Origin: Deltaproteobacteria bacterium | GTDB taxonomy: Bacteria > Desulfobacterota > DSM-4660 > Desulfatiglandales > B25-G16 | Assembly: GCA_003646935.1 (NCBI GenBank) | Contig: QMLW01000059.1 | Span: forward strand, 1 to 8,386 | Direction: 5' to 3' | DNA length: 8,386 bases | In this document: piece by piece, positions 1-6,706 of the stretch | How the letters are laid out: each line of letters begins with the position of its first letter | Position numbering within the stretch: position 1 is the first letter of the stretch | The notes under the pieces: model-generated | Database searches by the model: none | Seen by the model: only the letters and a program-made list of their open reading frames with translations | What the model was told of the DNA's origin: nothing | Program-made: the position numbers and the translations under genes

Positions 1-786
1 GTGCTGGGCGCATACCTCGTCACCACGAATGCCCAGAGGCCCGAATCCGGTTCCATATGGGAGGTGGGCCACAGGACGGTCACCGCGCGCCAGACACTGG
101 AGCAGCTCGTCACCGACCGTCAGTCTACCCAGCGGGAGGCACGCGGCGCAGCCACCTTTACCCAGATTGCATCGAGCCTTCCCCCTGGTCAAGGCGTAAT
201 GCTGTCATCGGAACACTTCAGAAGGCTCTATCTCGCCCTCCCAAGGACCATAGCCCATGAGATCATCGCGCCCTTTGAGCTTCTTCGCCTTCTGAGCGAT
301 GAACGCTGGATTCGAACCTACCTGGAGAACGAGGATTACGGCCTGAAGATCTACCTTCTAAACTCCGAGAACCGAGTGCTGCGGGACTTGAGGATCCCTT
401 CACCGTTGCTCTACCAAATCAAGCGGGTTGAACTCGCACTGCGAGGAACCCTGGATGATTTACCCACCTTCGAGAACCGAATCTATCCGGCGGAGCGCTT
501 CTTTAAGGCCCTGGACTCCCTGCCCGAGGAGGATCTCGGAAGCGTTGTTACACAGCCCGATAGGCTCTTGGAAACCCCCGGCCGTATTGTGAGGGTGGGC
601 ATCTCGGATGAGGCCGTATCCGGCTACATCGAGCTCGGCTTTGAAATTGAGGCTGGTACGAGCAGAAAGGTGATCCTACTCAGGGGACGTGAGTGGGCCG
701 TGTGGATACTGCGGTCCTATCTCGAGGAGATGAGCCCGCAGGTTAAGGAGCGTTCAATGGGATCGGAGATCGAGGATCAGGGATGA
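1..786 (+). CDS. Unrecognised protein, 5'-truncated, upstream of PBP1A
   Basis: This is an open frame running in from the left edge and ending at TGA 784-786; 261 codons are visible. The window starts on a GTG, but nothing upstream can be seen, so the true start is probably outside. The first residues (LGAYLV) are hydrophobic and could be the end of an N-terminal membrane helix, followed by a polar stretch rich in Gln, Arg and Thr (about 25-45). The rest looks like a soluble alpha/beta domain: a Leu-rich helical part (about 68-100) and a C-terminal strand-rich part (about 190-240, with GRIVRVGIS and YIELGFEIEA). I do not recognise a family and see no catalytic motif. The stop overlaps the PBP1A start as ATGA, so the two genes are very likely cotranscribed and translationally coupled. 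A role in the cell envelope is inferred from position only. Confidence 0.75.
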   Translation: MLGAYLVTTNAQRPESGSIWEVGHRTVTARQTLEQLVTDRQSTQREARGAATFTQIASSLPPGQGVMLSSEHFRRLYLALPRTIAHEIIAPFELLRLLSDERWIRTYLENEDYGLKIYLLNSENRVLRDLRIPSPLLYQIKRVELALRGTLDDLPTFENRIYPAERFFKALDSLPEEDLGSVVTQPDRLLETPGRIVRVGISDEAVSGYIELGFEIEAGTSRKVILLRGREWAVWILRSYLEEMSPQVKERSMGSEIEDQG

Positions 787-2858
787 CCAACGCTACCGGT
801 GTCATAAGGATTGTGCGGGCCGCGTTCTACGGAACGCTGGCCTTGGTCAGCGTTGCGTTGCTCATCGGCGTGGGGATGTTTTTCATCGCGCTCCGGGATC
901 TCCCCCGTGTGCCTGACCCGTTGAGCCGGATTATTGAAACCCCGCCAACGGAGATCTTCGCGGGCACCGGAGAGAGGCTCATGGCCATAGGCGGTCGTGA
1001 GGTTATCCCTCTGAGCAATGTTTCCACCCACTTCATCCAGGCCATTCTGGCCACTGAGGATCATCGATTCTGGGAACACCACGGGGTGGATAAGCTTCGA
1101 ACCTTAAAGGCGCTCTGGGTAACCCTTTTCAGGCCGGGCAGGATTGAAGGGGCCTCGACCATCACCCAGCAGCTCTCCAAGAACCTCTTCTTCAGCTTTA
1201 AGCGCAGTTATATGAGGAAGTTCCGCGAGCTGCTGGTGGCGCTTCAGATCGAGGCGCGGTATAGCAAGCGGGAGATCCTCGAGACCTACCTCAATCAGAT
1301 CTCCATGGGAGTCGGGGCCAACGGGATCGAGCAGGCGGCACGAACCTTCTTCGGGAAACCGGCCTCTGACTTGACCTTGGCCCAATCAGCGCTTCTGGCA
1401 GGCCTGCCGAAATCGCCGACGCGCTACAATCCATACCTTCATCTCGATCGTGCAAAGGAACGCCAGCGGGTGGTGCTCTCTCGAATGGAGGCGGTTGGCT
1501 ACATCACGAGTGATCAGGCGCAGAGCGCACTTCAAGAAGAGATACGCCTTCAGTCCCCATCCAGGGTTGCACGCACGGGCAGCTATTTCCTGGATCTGGT
1601 GATCAAAAGCCTTGAGGAGCGATATGGGCCGGAGGTCGTCTACCACGGCGGATTGAAGGTGACTACCACTATTGATCTCCAGCTCCAGTCCATGGCGGAA
1701 GAGTCCCTACGGGGGGGATTATATCGACTTGACAGGATGGTGGGGATCGATGAGGGTGTTGGGCACGGCATTGGCAGCGAGGCCGCGCGACCACAGGGAG
1801 CCCTGGTTGCCCTGGAGACCAAGTCAGGGGCGGTCAAGGCCATGGTGGGCGGAAGAAACTACGTGGAAACGGAATACAACCGCGCCGTAGAGAGCAACCG
1901 ATTGCCTGGCTCCAGCTTCAAACCGTTTCTCTACTACACCGCCTTTGAGAAGCTCGGCCTCAATCCCGCGACGGTCTTCATTGATAAACCGGTAACCATA
2001 CCGGTTGTTGGCGCCCCGGACTGGGAACCTGAGAACTTCGGGCGCAAACATGAAGGCCCGATGATCCTGAAGCAGGCCCTCATGAAGTCCGTAAACTCCA
2101 TTGCTGCGCAGCTTGTGGAACGAACCGGGCCGGAGGAGGTTATCGCCACTGCGAAGCGCTGCGGGATTACCAGCGAACTGGAGCCCGTCTATTCCGTGGC
2201 CCTGGGAACCTCCGGTGTGAGTCCCCTGGAGATGGCCTCTGCATTCGCCTGTTTCGCAAATGGAGGCATCAGGCATAACCCCTTCTGGATCTGGAGGGTT
2301 GAAGATGCCCTAGGGCGGGTTCTCGAGGAACATATTATCAGCGGCACACGGGCACTTGATACGAGTATCACCTATCAGGTGCTCGATATGATGCGCGGAG
2401 TCGTTGATGCTGGTACGGGGTCCGTTATTAGGCGCATGGGGTTTGACTTGCCCGCAGCCGGAAAAACCGGTACCACCGATGGCTACTACGATGCGTGGTT
2501 TACGGGCTTCATTCCCACGCTGTGCACCTCGGTGTGGGTTGGGTACGACCGGGGCAAAGGCCTGAGAGATACGCGAGGAACGGGAATCACCGGTGGCCGT
2601 GCAGCTGCTCCTATCTGGGCTGATTTTATGCGCAAGGCCACGGAGGGCGATCCTCCCAGAGAGTTCATGGTCCCCACCGATATCCGATTTAAAATAGTTG
2701 ACCGGATCACCGGCATGGAGGCAACCACCTCCACCACCCGTGCAATGCGGGTGGCGTTGCGGGAAGGCCAGGAGCTACCGGCGTATGGAGTAGGGAAGGA
2801 AGAGGGCATCTCCGATTCAGAACCCGAGGCGTTGCCGTCGGCGTCGTCACAATTTTGA
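783..2858 (+). CDS. Class A penicillin-binding protein, PBP1A family (transglycosylase/transpeptidase)
   Basis: This bifunctional peptidoglycan synthase polymerises lipid II into glycan and cross-links the stem peptides on the outer face of the inner membrane. It has 691 residues. One membrane anchor lies at about 15-37. The GT51 glycosyltransferase domain (about 65-240) carries ATEDHRFWEHHG with the catalytic Glu92, GASTITQQLSKN (123-134) and the KREILETYLN motif (162-171). The penicillin-binding transpeptidase domain (about 335-620) has all three active-site motifs: SSFK with nucleophile Ser377 and Lys380, SVN at 436-438, and KTGT at 561-564. It is shorter than E. coli PBP1a (about 850 residues), with little room for the extra OB-like insertion between the two domains. 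About 70 residues after the transpeptidase end in an acidic, low-complexity tail. The start ATG overlaps the upstream stop and is preceded by GAGG at 772-775. All catalytic motifs are intact, so it should be active. Confidence 0.97.
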   Translation: MTNATGVIRIVRAAFYGTLALVSVALLIGVGMFFIALRDLPRVPDPLSRIIETPPTEIFAGTGERLMAIGGREVIPLSNVSTHFIQAILATEDHRFWEHHGVDKLRTLKALWVTLFRPGRIEGASTITQQLSKNLFFSFKRSYMRKFRELLVALQIEARYSKREILETYLNQISMGVGANGIEQAARTFFGKPASDLTLAQSALLAGLPKSPTRYNPYLHLDRAKERQRVVLSRMEAVGYITSDQAQSALQEEIRLQSPSRVARTGSYFLDLVIKSLEERYGPEVVYHGGLKVTTTIDLQLQSMAEESLRGGLYRLDRMVGIDEGVGHGIGSEAARPQGALVALETKSGAVKAMVGGRNYVETEYNRAVESNRLPGSSFKPFLYYTAFEKLGLNPATVFIDKPVTIPVVGAPDWEPENFGRKHEGPMILKQALMKSVNSIAAQLVERTGPEEVIATAKRCGITSELEPVYSVALGTSGVSPLEMASAFACFANGGIRHNPFWIWRVEDALGRVLEEHIISGTRALDTSITYQVLDMMRGVVDAGTGSVIRRMGFDLPAAGKTGTTDGYYDAWFTGFIPTLCTSVWVGYDRGKGLRDTRGTGITGGRAAAPIWADFMRKATEGDPPREFMVPTDIRFKIVDRITGMEATTSTTRAMRVALREGQELPAYGVGKEEGISDSEPEALPSASSQF

Positions 2859-2865
2859 GGAACCT

Positions 2866-4320
2866 ATGGTTTGCACATTGAGACATCTCATCTTTCGCAC
2901 CTGGGCCACCGTGCTGGTAGGCGGTGGCTTGTGTCTGCTGATCCTGCCGGCCATCCATCCCCACATAGGCCTTGAGTGGACACTGGTGCCGGTGGCGGTG
3001 ATCTTGCTCGGTGTCTTCATGGCGGTCGGCTGGGTATCGAACCGGGTGGGGATGAGTGCGGTTGAGCGGCTGGTTGAGGAGGCCACGAAGTGGGAGAGGG
3101 CAGGCCTGCTCCGGTCTGCGGAAAAGACCTATAAGAGGGCCGCGGCCGTGCTGGACAGCTTCTTATTCTCGCCTCTCGTGAACCGGCGGGAGTCGGCCTA
3201 CCTCGCTGCTCACCTGGCCCGGTTCTACCTCGCGAAGGCGGATAAGACACAGGACTCGGAGGCATTCATCATCTCCTACCTGCAGTCACACCCTGAAGAT
3301 GGAGAGGTAGCCGAGGACTGGCTGCGACAGGTCGAGAACCTCGGTGAGCTCAAAAGGGACTACTATGAGCTCGCACGCCGCATTGGTGATGCCCAGGCAG
3401 AGAACAGGGATGTCCAGCATTTGATCGCCCGGCTCTATTTGGCGGCGCGGCGAACGGATTTTCCCGCCCTTCAGACCTACCGGCGCGTGCTCGATGGAGG
3501 GACGGCCTCGGCCTCTGACATCGTCCGCGATCTCGCGGTGCTTTTTATTCGAGAGGGACGCGCCGATGAGTGGGCCCTTACGGTCTACCTCCAGGCCCTG
3601 AGACAAGGGGGTGAACGGTCTCTGCTTTTAAAGGGCATTGCGGCGTGTGTCCATTGGCTAGGCGAAAACGAGCGAACGCGAAGACCTCTTCGGGAAGCCC
3701 GACGTGTATTGGAGGGCGTTGATGAAGTGATCTTGGAGAAGATGAGTGCCGGATTCAACCCGCCAACCGTTGAGCCCAGTGCCCTGGGGATTTCACGCAA
3801 AATAGAAGTGGGCAGCGCCCTCAAGAAGGCGAGCAAGCATGTGGGTCTCGCCCTTTTGAGGATCTCGAAGTCCCTCGCCTTCAACATAGGGATGCACGCA
3901 AAGGCCCTTATTTCCTTTATTAAACGTTCCAAGAGGGCGCAGCTCGTTCTTGAGTGGTCCATGACGGCCGTTTTGGTAGTGGCGGTGGGGATGTTGGTGG
4001 TCAACACAGTAGGACATCTCATAACAACACGAAAAGGGCCACCCAAAAAAAAGGAGATATCTGAGGTCGTTGTCACTGACCCATTTACCATACAGGTTGC
4101 CGCCTACCTCAAACCAGAGGATGCCCAGGGATACACGAGCTACCTCAAAAAGCGGGGATTAGACGCCTATTGGAGGAAAAAAGAGGGAACCAAAAAGACC
4201 TACTACCAGGTGAGGGTTTCTCACTTCGCCGACAAGGCTTCTGCAAAGTCCTATGGGGCGTCTCTAAAGGCGCAGGGGATCATCGATGATTTCTATGTGG
4301 CCAACTACGATCGGCCCTAG
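2866..4320 (+). CDS. Three-helix membrane protein with TPR-like region and C-terminal SPOR domain
   Basis: This 484-residue protein probably binds peptidoglycan near division or growth sites. Two N-terminal membrane helices (about 11-31 and 37-57) form a hairpin. They are followed by about 300 residues of mostly amphipathic helices with TPR-like spacing (for example 80-100, 115-140, 185-245), a third membrane helix at about 364-387, a Lys-rich linker (389-398, GPPKKKE), and a SPOR domain at about 405-482 with the expected FTIQVAAY strand, a central helix and YYQVRVSHF. With an inside N terminus the helical region is cytoplasmic and SPOR is periplasmic, where SPOR domains bind glycan lacking stem peptides. 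The ATG has GAGG at 2857-2860 at 5 nt spacing, overlapping the PBP1A stop, so it is probably in the same operon. SPOR and the helices are visible; a partnership with the PBP is an inference. E. coli DamX is a loose functional comparison, not an orthologue claim. Confidence 0.9.
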   Translation: MVCTLRHLIFRTWATVLVGGGLCLLILPAIHPHIGLEWTLVPVAVILLGVFMAVGWVSNRVGMSAVERLVEEATKWERAGLLRSAEKTYKRAAAVLDSFLFSPLVNRRESAYLAAHLARFYLAKADKTQDSEAFIISYLQSHPEDGEVAEDWLRQVENLGELKRDYYELARRIGDAQAENRDVQHLIARLYLAARRTDFPALQTYRRVLDGGTASASDIVRDLAVLFIREGRADEWALTVYLQALRQGGERSLLLKGIAACVHWLGENERTRRPLREARRVLEGVDEVILEKMSAGFNPPTVEPSALGISRKIEVGSALKKASKHVGLALLRISKSLAFNIGMHAKALISFIKRSKRAQLVLEWSMTAVLVVAVGMLVVNTVGHLITTRKGPPKKKEISEVVVTDPFTIQVAAYLKPEDAQGYTSYLKKRGLDAYWRKKEGTKKTYYQVRVSHFADKASAKSYGASLKAQGIIDDFYVANYDRP

Positions 4321-4570
4321 GCCCCGGAAACACCCCATCATAATGCACCTCTTTTTTAGGTTGCGTCCCACAGTCCAATGATTAGTTTGTATAGCAGTAC
4401 TTCCAAAAAGACACAGGGCTCCATCAAAGGTGCTTGCTCCTTCCCCGTGAAGAGGTCACCAGGTCTTCCGATCAGCCATAGCCTCAAGGACAAAAGGCAT
4501 GCTCACGGGGACGCGAATATGGTAGCAACCGCCCGTAAAGCAGTGGAAGAATACCGAACATAGGGATTGT
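4321..4570. other. Intergenic region before the J-protein gene, with a 9-bp inverted repeat
   Basis: These 250 bp separate the envelope cluster from the J-protein gene. No convincing promoter or intrinsic terminator is visible: T6 at 4352-4357 has no good stem before it. A perfect 9-bp inverted repeat pairs TCCCCGTGA (4442-4450) with TCACGGGGA (4503-4511) across 52 nt, and a short GAGG/CCTC pair can form inside it. No CIRCE (HrcA) repeat is seen. A 61-codon frame at 4378-4563 has no ribosome-binding site and no recognisable similarity, so it is not called as a gene. Confidence 0.4.
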
Positions 4571-5395
4571 ATGGGTCAAAGGGATTACTATCAGATCTTG
4601 GGCGTTGATGCTGATCAAAGTCAGCAGCAGATCAAGGATGCCTATCGAAGGATGGCCCTCAAATATCATCCTGACAGGAACAAGGACAACCCAGCGGTTG
4701 CTGAAACCATGAAGGAGATAAACGAGGCCTATGCAGTGCTCTCCGATCCCAAAAAGAGAAGGGAGTACGACTCCCTGAGGCAGCAGTACGGGGATTACGC
4801 CTATGACCGATTTAGACAAGGCTACTCTGAGCAAGACATCTTCAGGGGCTCTGACATAAATCAGATCTTTGAAGAGATGGCCCGGGCATTCGGGCTCAGT
4901 GGATTTGATGCGATCTTCAGGGAGTTTTATGGCACCGAGTATCGGAGCTTTGAATTTCATAGGCCAGGGTTCACCGGCAGGGGCTTCGTGTACTTCTCGC
5001 CTCTTGGCAGGAGGCCCCAACACCCTCAGCAGGGTGCAGGGGAGAGGCGGTATGACCTGCCAAGCCTTCCTCTCGGCGGGATCATAGGCAAGGCAGCAAA
5101 ATATCTCTTGAAGAAGATGTGGGCGGTGGAGTGGCCGGAGAGGGGAAAGGATCTGAACGATGTCATTACCATCGATCCCATGCAAGCGCTGATGGGCGCT
5201 GAGATTCGGTACTACAACAGGGGGAGGTCCAAGGATTTACTGGTCAAGGTTCCTCCGGGCACTCGAGACGGTCAGCGTATACGATTGAAGGGAATGGGCG
5301 GCAACGGCAAAGGCGGTGAAGAATCAGGGGATCTCTACCTGAGGATTCAGGTGAAGAAGCCGCTGCTCCGGAGGATACGGGATTTCTTCCAATAA
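4571..5395 (+). CDS. J-domain co-chaperone, DnaJ-like without zinc finger
   Basis: J proteins deliver clients to DnaK (Hsp70) and stimulate its ATPase through the HPD motif. This one has 274 residues. A canonical J domain occupies about 4-68, with YYQILGV at the start, HPD at 33-35 and the helix IV signature [13 protein letters not shown] linker (about 70-160) is rich in Phe, Gly, Arg and Tyr. One C-terminal DnaJ substrate-binding-like domain follows (about 190-264), with [20 protein letters not shown] and GDLYLRI. The four CxxCxGxG zinc repeats of true DnaJ are absent and there is room for only one of the two C-terminal barrels, so it is neither full DnaJ nor a full CbpA. A hydrophobic, positively charged stretch at about 168-185 ([15 protein letters not shown]) might touch a membrane; that is a guess. 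The ATG is preceded by AGGGA at 4562-4566. No dnaK or grpE is in the window. Confidence 0.93.
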   Translation: MGQRDYYQILGVDADQSQQQIKDAYRRMALKYHPDRNKDNPAVAETMKEINEAYAVLSDPKKRREYDSLRQQYGDYAYDRFRQGYSEQDIFRGSDINQIFEEMARAFGLSGFDAIFREFYGTEYRSFEFHRPGFTGRGFVYFSPLGRRPQHPQQGAGERRYDLPSLPLGGIIGKAAKYLLKKMWAVEWPERGKDLNDVITIDPMQALMGAEIRYYNRGRSKDLLVKVPPGTRDGQRIRLKGMGGNGKGGEESGDLYLRIQVKKPLLRRIRDFFQ

Positions 5396-5399
5396 AAGA

Positions 5400-6215
5400 T
5401 TACTCTGGATGAAGGGTAATGGACAGGAACTGGGTATCCCTGAAGATCGTGGCCTGCACGGCAGTCGTGTTGGTAGTGATTACCTCCTGTAGTGACGTAA
5501 TATCTTCCACCTTCTTTCCCCCTACCTCCACGAATATGTCGCCCCTCTTTATGCCATCCCTTTCAGCGAGGCTCCCTTTGCGTACATCCGAAACCAGAAC
5601 CCCCCGTGTGGATCCAAAGGAGAAGTACTCGGCCAGGGTCTCGGTAAGCTCCTGGAGCGTGATACCATAGTGCTCATCGCCCTCTTCTTTCTCCCCAACG
5701 GGGACGGCCATCTCGTTGAAAAGCGTCTTGGTGACGTATATAGGGGAGCTGAACTTCAGGGCCATGACAATGGAGTCGCTCGGCCTGGCATCGATCTCTA
5801 TGAGGGAGCCATCTCGTTCCATCTCGATCGTAGCGTAGTAGATGCCCTCCTTGTTGTGGGTGATAATAACCCGGCGGATCTTTCCCTTAGATCTTTGGAT
5901 TACACGTTCGAGCAGGTCGTGGGTAAGGGGGCGCCGATGGGTGACGCCTTGCATCTCTGAGTAGATGGCGTTGGCCTCGAAAAGGCCAATAACTATGGGA
6001 AGCGCGCGCTGCTCAAGGGAATCCGAGAGAAAGACCAGGGGCTGTTTGTTCGCGGAATCAAAGCCGAGCAGGTGAACCTTTACCTGGAGGAGCTCCCCTT
6101 GCTCAAGGGAAACCGGACTGGATCCCTCCACCCATGCAGCTCCCGAAAGGGCAAAGAGCAGAGCAAGCCAAACTCCCATAATCGGCAAACACCGTCTCGA
6201 CCTCACGCTACCCAT
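5400..6215 (-). CDS. Exported bifunctional-nuclease (DUF151) and PDZ domain protein
   Basis: This 271-residue protein has a signal peptide (basic RSRR at 5-8, hydrophobic core about 13-27). A DUF151/bifunctional nuclease (BFN) domain follows at about 43-170, with ALPIVIGLFEANAI, RRPLTHDLL (94-102) and the hallmark IDARPSDSIVMAL (141-153). A C-terminal PDZ domain lies at about 200-271 (RGVLVSDVRKGSLAERDGIK, then GDIFVEVGGKKV). BFN proteins in plants are reported to have nuclease activity, but the role of bacterial DUF151 domains is poorly defined. PDZ domains usually bind C-terminal peptides. The signal peptide implies an envelope or periplasmic location. I chose ATG 6215 over an in-frame TTG at 6221 because AGGAGA (6227-6222) lies 6 nt before the ATG but touches the TTG. 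It converges on the J-protein gene with 4 bp between stops. The domain calls are firm; the biochemical function is not. Confidence 0.92.
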   Translation of the reverse strand: MGSVRSRRCLPIMGVWLALLFALSGAAWVEGSSPVSLEQGELLQVKVHLLGFDSANKQPLVFLSDSLEQRALPIVIGLFEANAIYSEMQGVTHRRPLTHDLLERVIQRSKGKIRRVIITHNKEGIYYATIEMERDGSLIEIDARPSDSIVMALKFSSPIYVTKTLFNEMAVPVGEKEEGDEHYGITLQELTETLAEYFSFGSTRGVLVSDVRKGSLAERDGIKRGDIFVEVGGKKVEDITSLQEVITTNTTAVQATIFRDTQFLSITLHPE

Positions 6216-6221
6216 AACCAA

Positions 6222-6227
6222 TCTCCT
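6222..6227 (-). promoter_or_regulatory. Ribosome-binding site fixing the BFN-PDZ start
   Basis: On the minus strand AGGAGA reads from 6227 to 6222, then TTGGTT, then ATG at 6215. The 6-nt gap is optimal for the ATG and rules out the in-frame TTG at 6221, which would have no spacer. Confidence 0.8.
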
Positions 6228-6326
6228 GGGAAAGGACTCCTTTTTCCATGATAACCTATTCTACTTCCATATGTTCCCTTCACGCAAGGGTTTTTACGCC
6301 ACGTTCACCTCACGGGCGGGATTAAA

Positions 6327-6354
6327 CATATATAGAGAAGACAAATCTTTTCAA
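6327..6354 (-). promoter_or_regulatory. Candidate sigma-70 promoter for the BFN-PDZ gene
   Basis: On the minus strand a -35-like TTGAAA (6354-6349) is followed after 16 nt by TATATG (6332-6327), inside a TA-rich stretch. Transcription would begin near 6320, leaving a 5' leader of about 105 nt before the ATG at 6215. The -35 matches consensus at 5 of 6 positions and the -10 at 4 of 6, so this is a plausible but unproven promoter. Confidence 0.4.
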
Positions 6355-6364
6355 GGTTTGGGCT

Positions 6365-6470
6365 GAGCGGTTTATAGGGTCAGGGTTCATGGTTCCGGAC
6401 TTTCTTAAGCTTGAACCTTTGAACCTTGAATCCTTTTACCCGGAATGCTGAACCAGGCACCGCTCTTTTT
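6365..6470 (+). repeat. Imperfect inverted repeat with internal TTGAACC units
   Basis: Three nested arm pairs are visible: GAGCGGT (6365-6371) with ACCGCTC (6459-6465), GGTTCA (6384-6389) with TGAACC (6449-6454), and TTCCGG (6393-6398) with CCGGAA (6440-6445). The last two are separated by a symmetric 3-nt internal mismatch. A T5 run follows at 6466-6470. The apical part holds short direct repeats of TTGAACC (about 6413-6429), which can also pair with GGTTCA. No plus-strand gene lies just upstream, so it is not an obvious gene terminator. It could be a dispersed intergenic repeat or a small structured RNA. Arms and spacing are seen directly; the class is unknown. Confidence 0.5.
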
Positions 6471-6503
6471 AGGAGATAATTTGCAGAAAAGGGAAAAATA
6501 CGA

Positions 6504-6532
6504 TTGACATGGCAAGAGGAATCGTATATAAA
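6504..6532 (+). promoter_or_regulatory. Near-consensus sigma-70 promoter for the leader and aconitase
   Basis: TTGACA (6504-6509, perfect -35) is followed by exactly 17 nt and TATAAA (6527-6532, 5 of 6 to the -10 consensus). The expected start of transcription is near 6539-6541. It is the best promoter in the window and sits about 20 nt upstream of the leader ribosome-binding site and start codon. It points at the small open frame and, past the terminator, at the aconitase gene. Confidence 0.75.
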
Positions 6533-6559
6533 GATCAGAAACTCAAAGGAGTCTTCAGC

Positions 6560-6649
6560 ATGAAAACAATAGGGCAGGTGCCGTTTCCGAGATTCGGGTT
6601 TAGGTATCCGAGTTACGGGTCTGCCCACTTCTGTCAGATCAGCAAATAG
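6560..6649 (+). CDS. Small open frame, 29-residue leader peptide candidate
   Basis: ATG 6560 to TAG 6647-6649 encodes 29 residues beginning MKTIGQVPF and ending HFCQISK. It is preceded by a strong AAAGGAG (6545-6551) at 8 nt spacing, about 20 nt after the predicted transcription start. The middle (residues 10-20) is an imperfect in-phase repeat, PRFG then PSYG, seven codons apart, rich in Phe, Tyr, Pro, Gly and Arg and including rare-type AGA and AGG codons. There is no signal peptide or membrane helix, and I recognise no peptide family. The stop codon lies 9 nt before the 14-bp hairpin, and the coding region itself contains two of the competing pairing segments, as expected of an attenuator leader peptide. 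There is no run of a single amino acid to indicate which tRNA would be sensed. It may instead be a stand-alone small protein, or not translated at all. Confidence 0.5.
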   Translation: MKTIGQVPFPRFGFRYPSYGSAHFCQISK

Positions 6650-6658
6650 TAAGAAACA

Positions 6659-6698
6659 GAAGACCATGGGCAGACCCCAGGGGATGCCCATGGTCTTC
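6659..6698 (+). other. Perfect 14-bp hairpin between the small frame and the terminator
   Basis: GAAGACCATGGGCA (6659-6672) and TGCCCATGGTCTTC (6685-6698) are exact reverse complements around a 12-nt loop in which CCC (6675-6677) and GGG (6681-6683) can pair further. No T run follows, so it is not itself a terminator. Its left side overlaps the segment complementary to 6617-6627, and its right arm resembles the partner of the next stem, which makes it the likely switch element. Confidence 0.8.
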
Positions 6699-6706
6699 GT
6701 ATATAG

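Noticed and set aside
1824..2276. 150-codon minus-strand frame inside the PBP1A gene
   Set aside because: Antisense shadow of the transpeptidase domain, which has intact catalytic motifs on the plus strand.
3585..4091. 168-codon minus-strand frame inside the SPOR gene
   Set aside because: Antisense shadow with no recognisable features; the plus-strand gene has membrane helices and SPOR motifs.
4378..4563. 61-codon plus-strand frame just before the J-protein gene
   Set aside because: No ribosome-binding site before its ATG, no recognisable domain and an uneven composition. Its end 7 nt before the next ATG is suggestive but not enough.
4484..5185. Long minus-strand frame of 233 codons opposite the J-protein gene
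   Set aside because: It lies antisense to a clear J-domain protein and its translation shows no domain; it is a shadow frame.
6216..6221. TTG start at 6221 for the BFN-PDZ protein
   Set aside because: It would directly abut AGGAGA with no spacer; ATG at 6215 has the right 6-nt spacing.
6380..6691. 103-codon minus-strand frame across the repeat and leader region
   Set aside because: Its translation runs through inverted repeats and the reverse of the promoter. The C-terminal Lys/Arg/Phe repeats simply mirror the TTGAACC units. No ribosome-binding site or domain was found.
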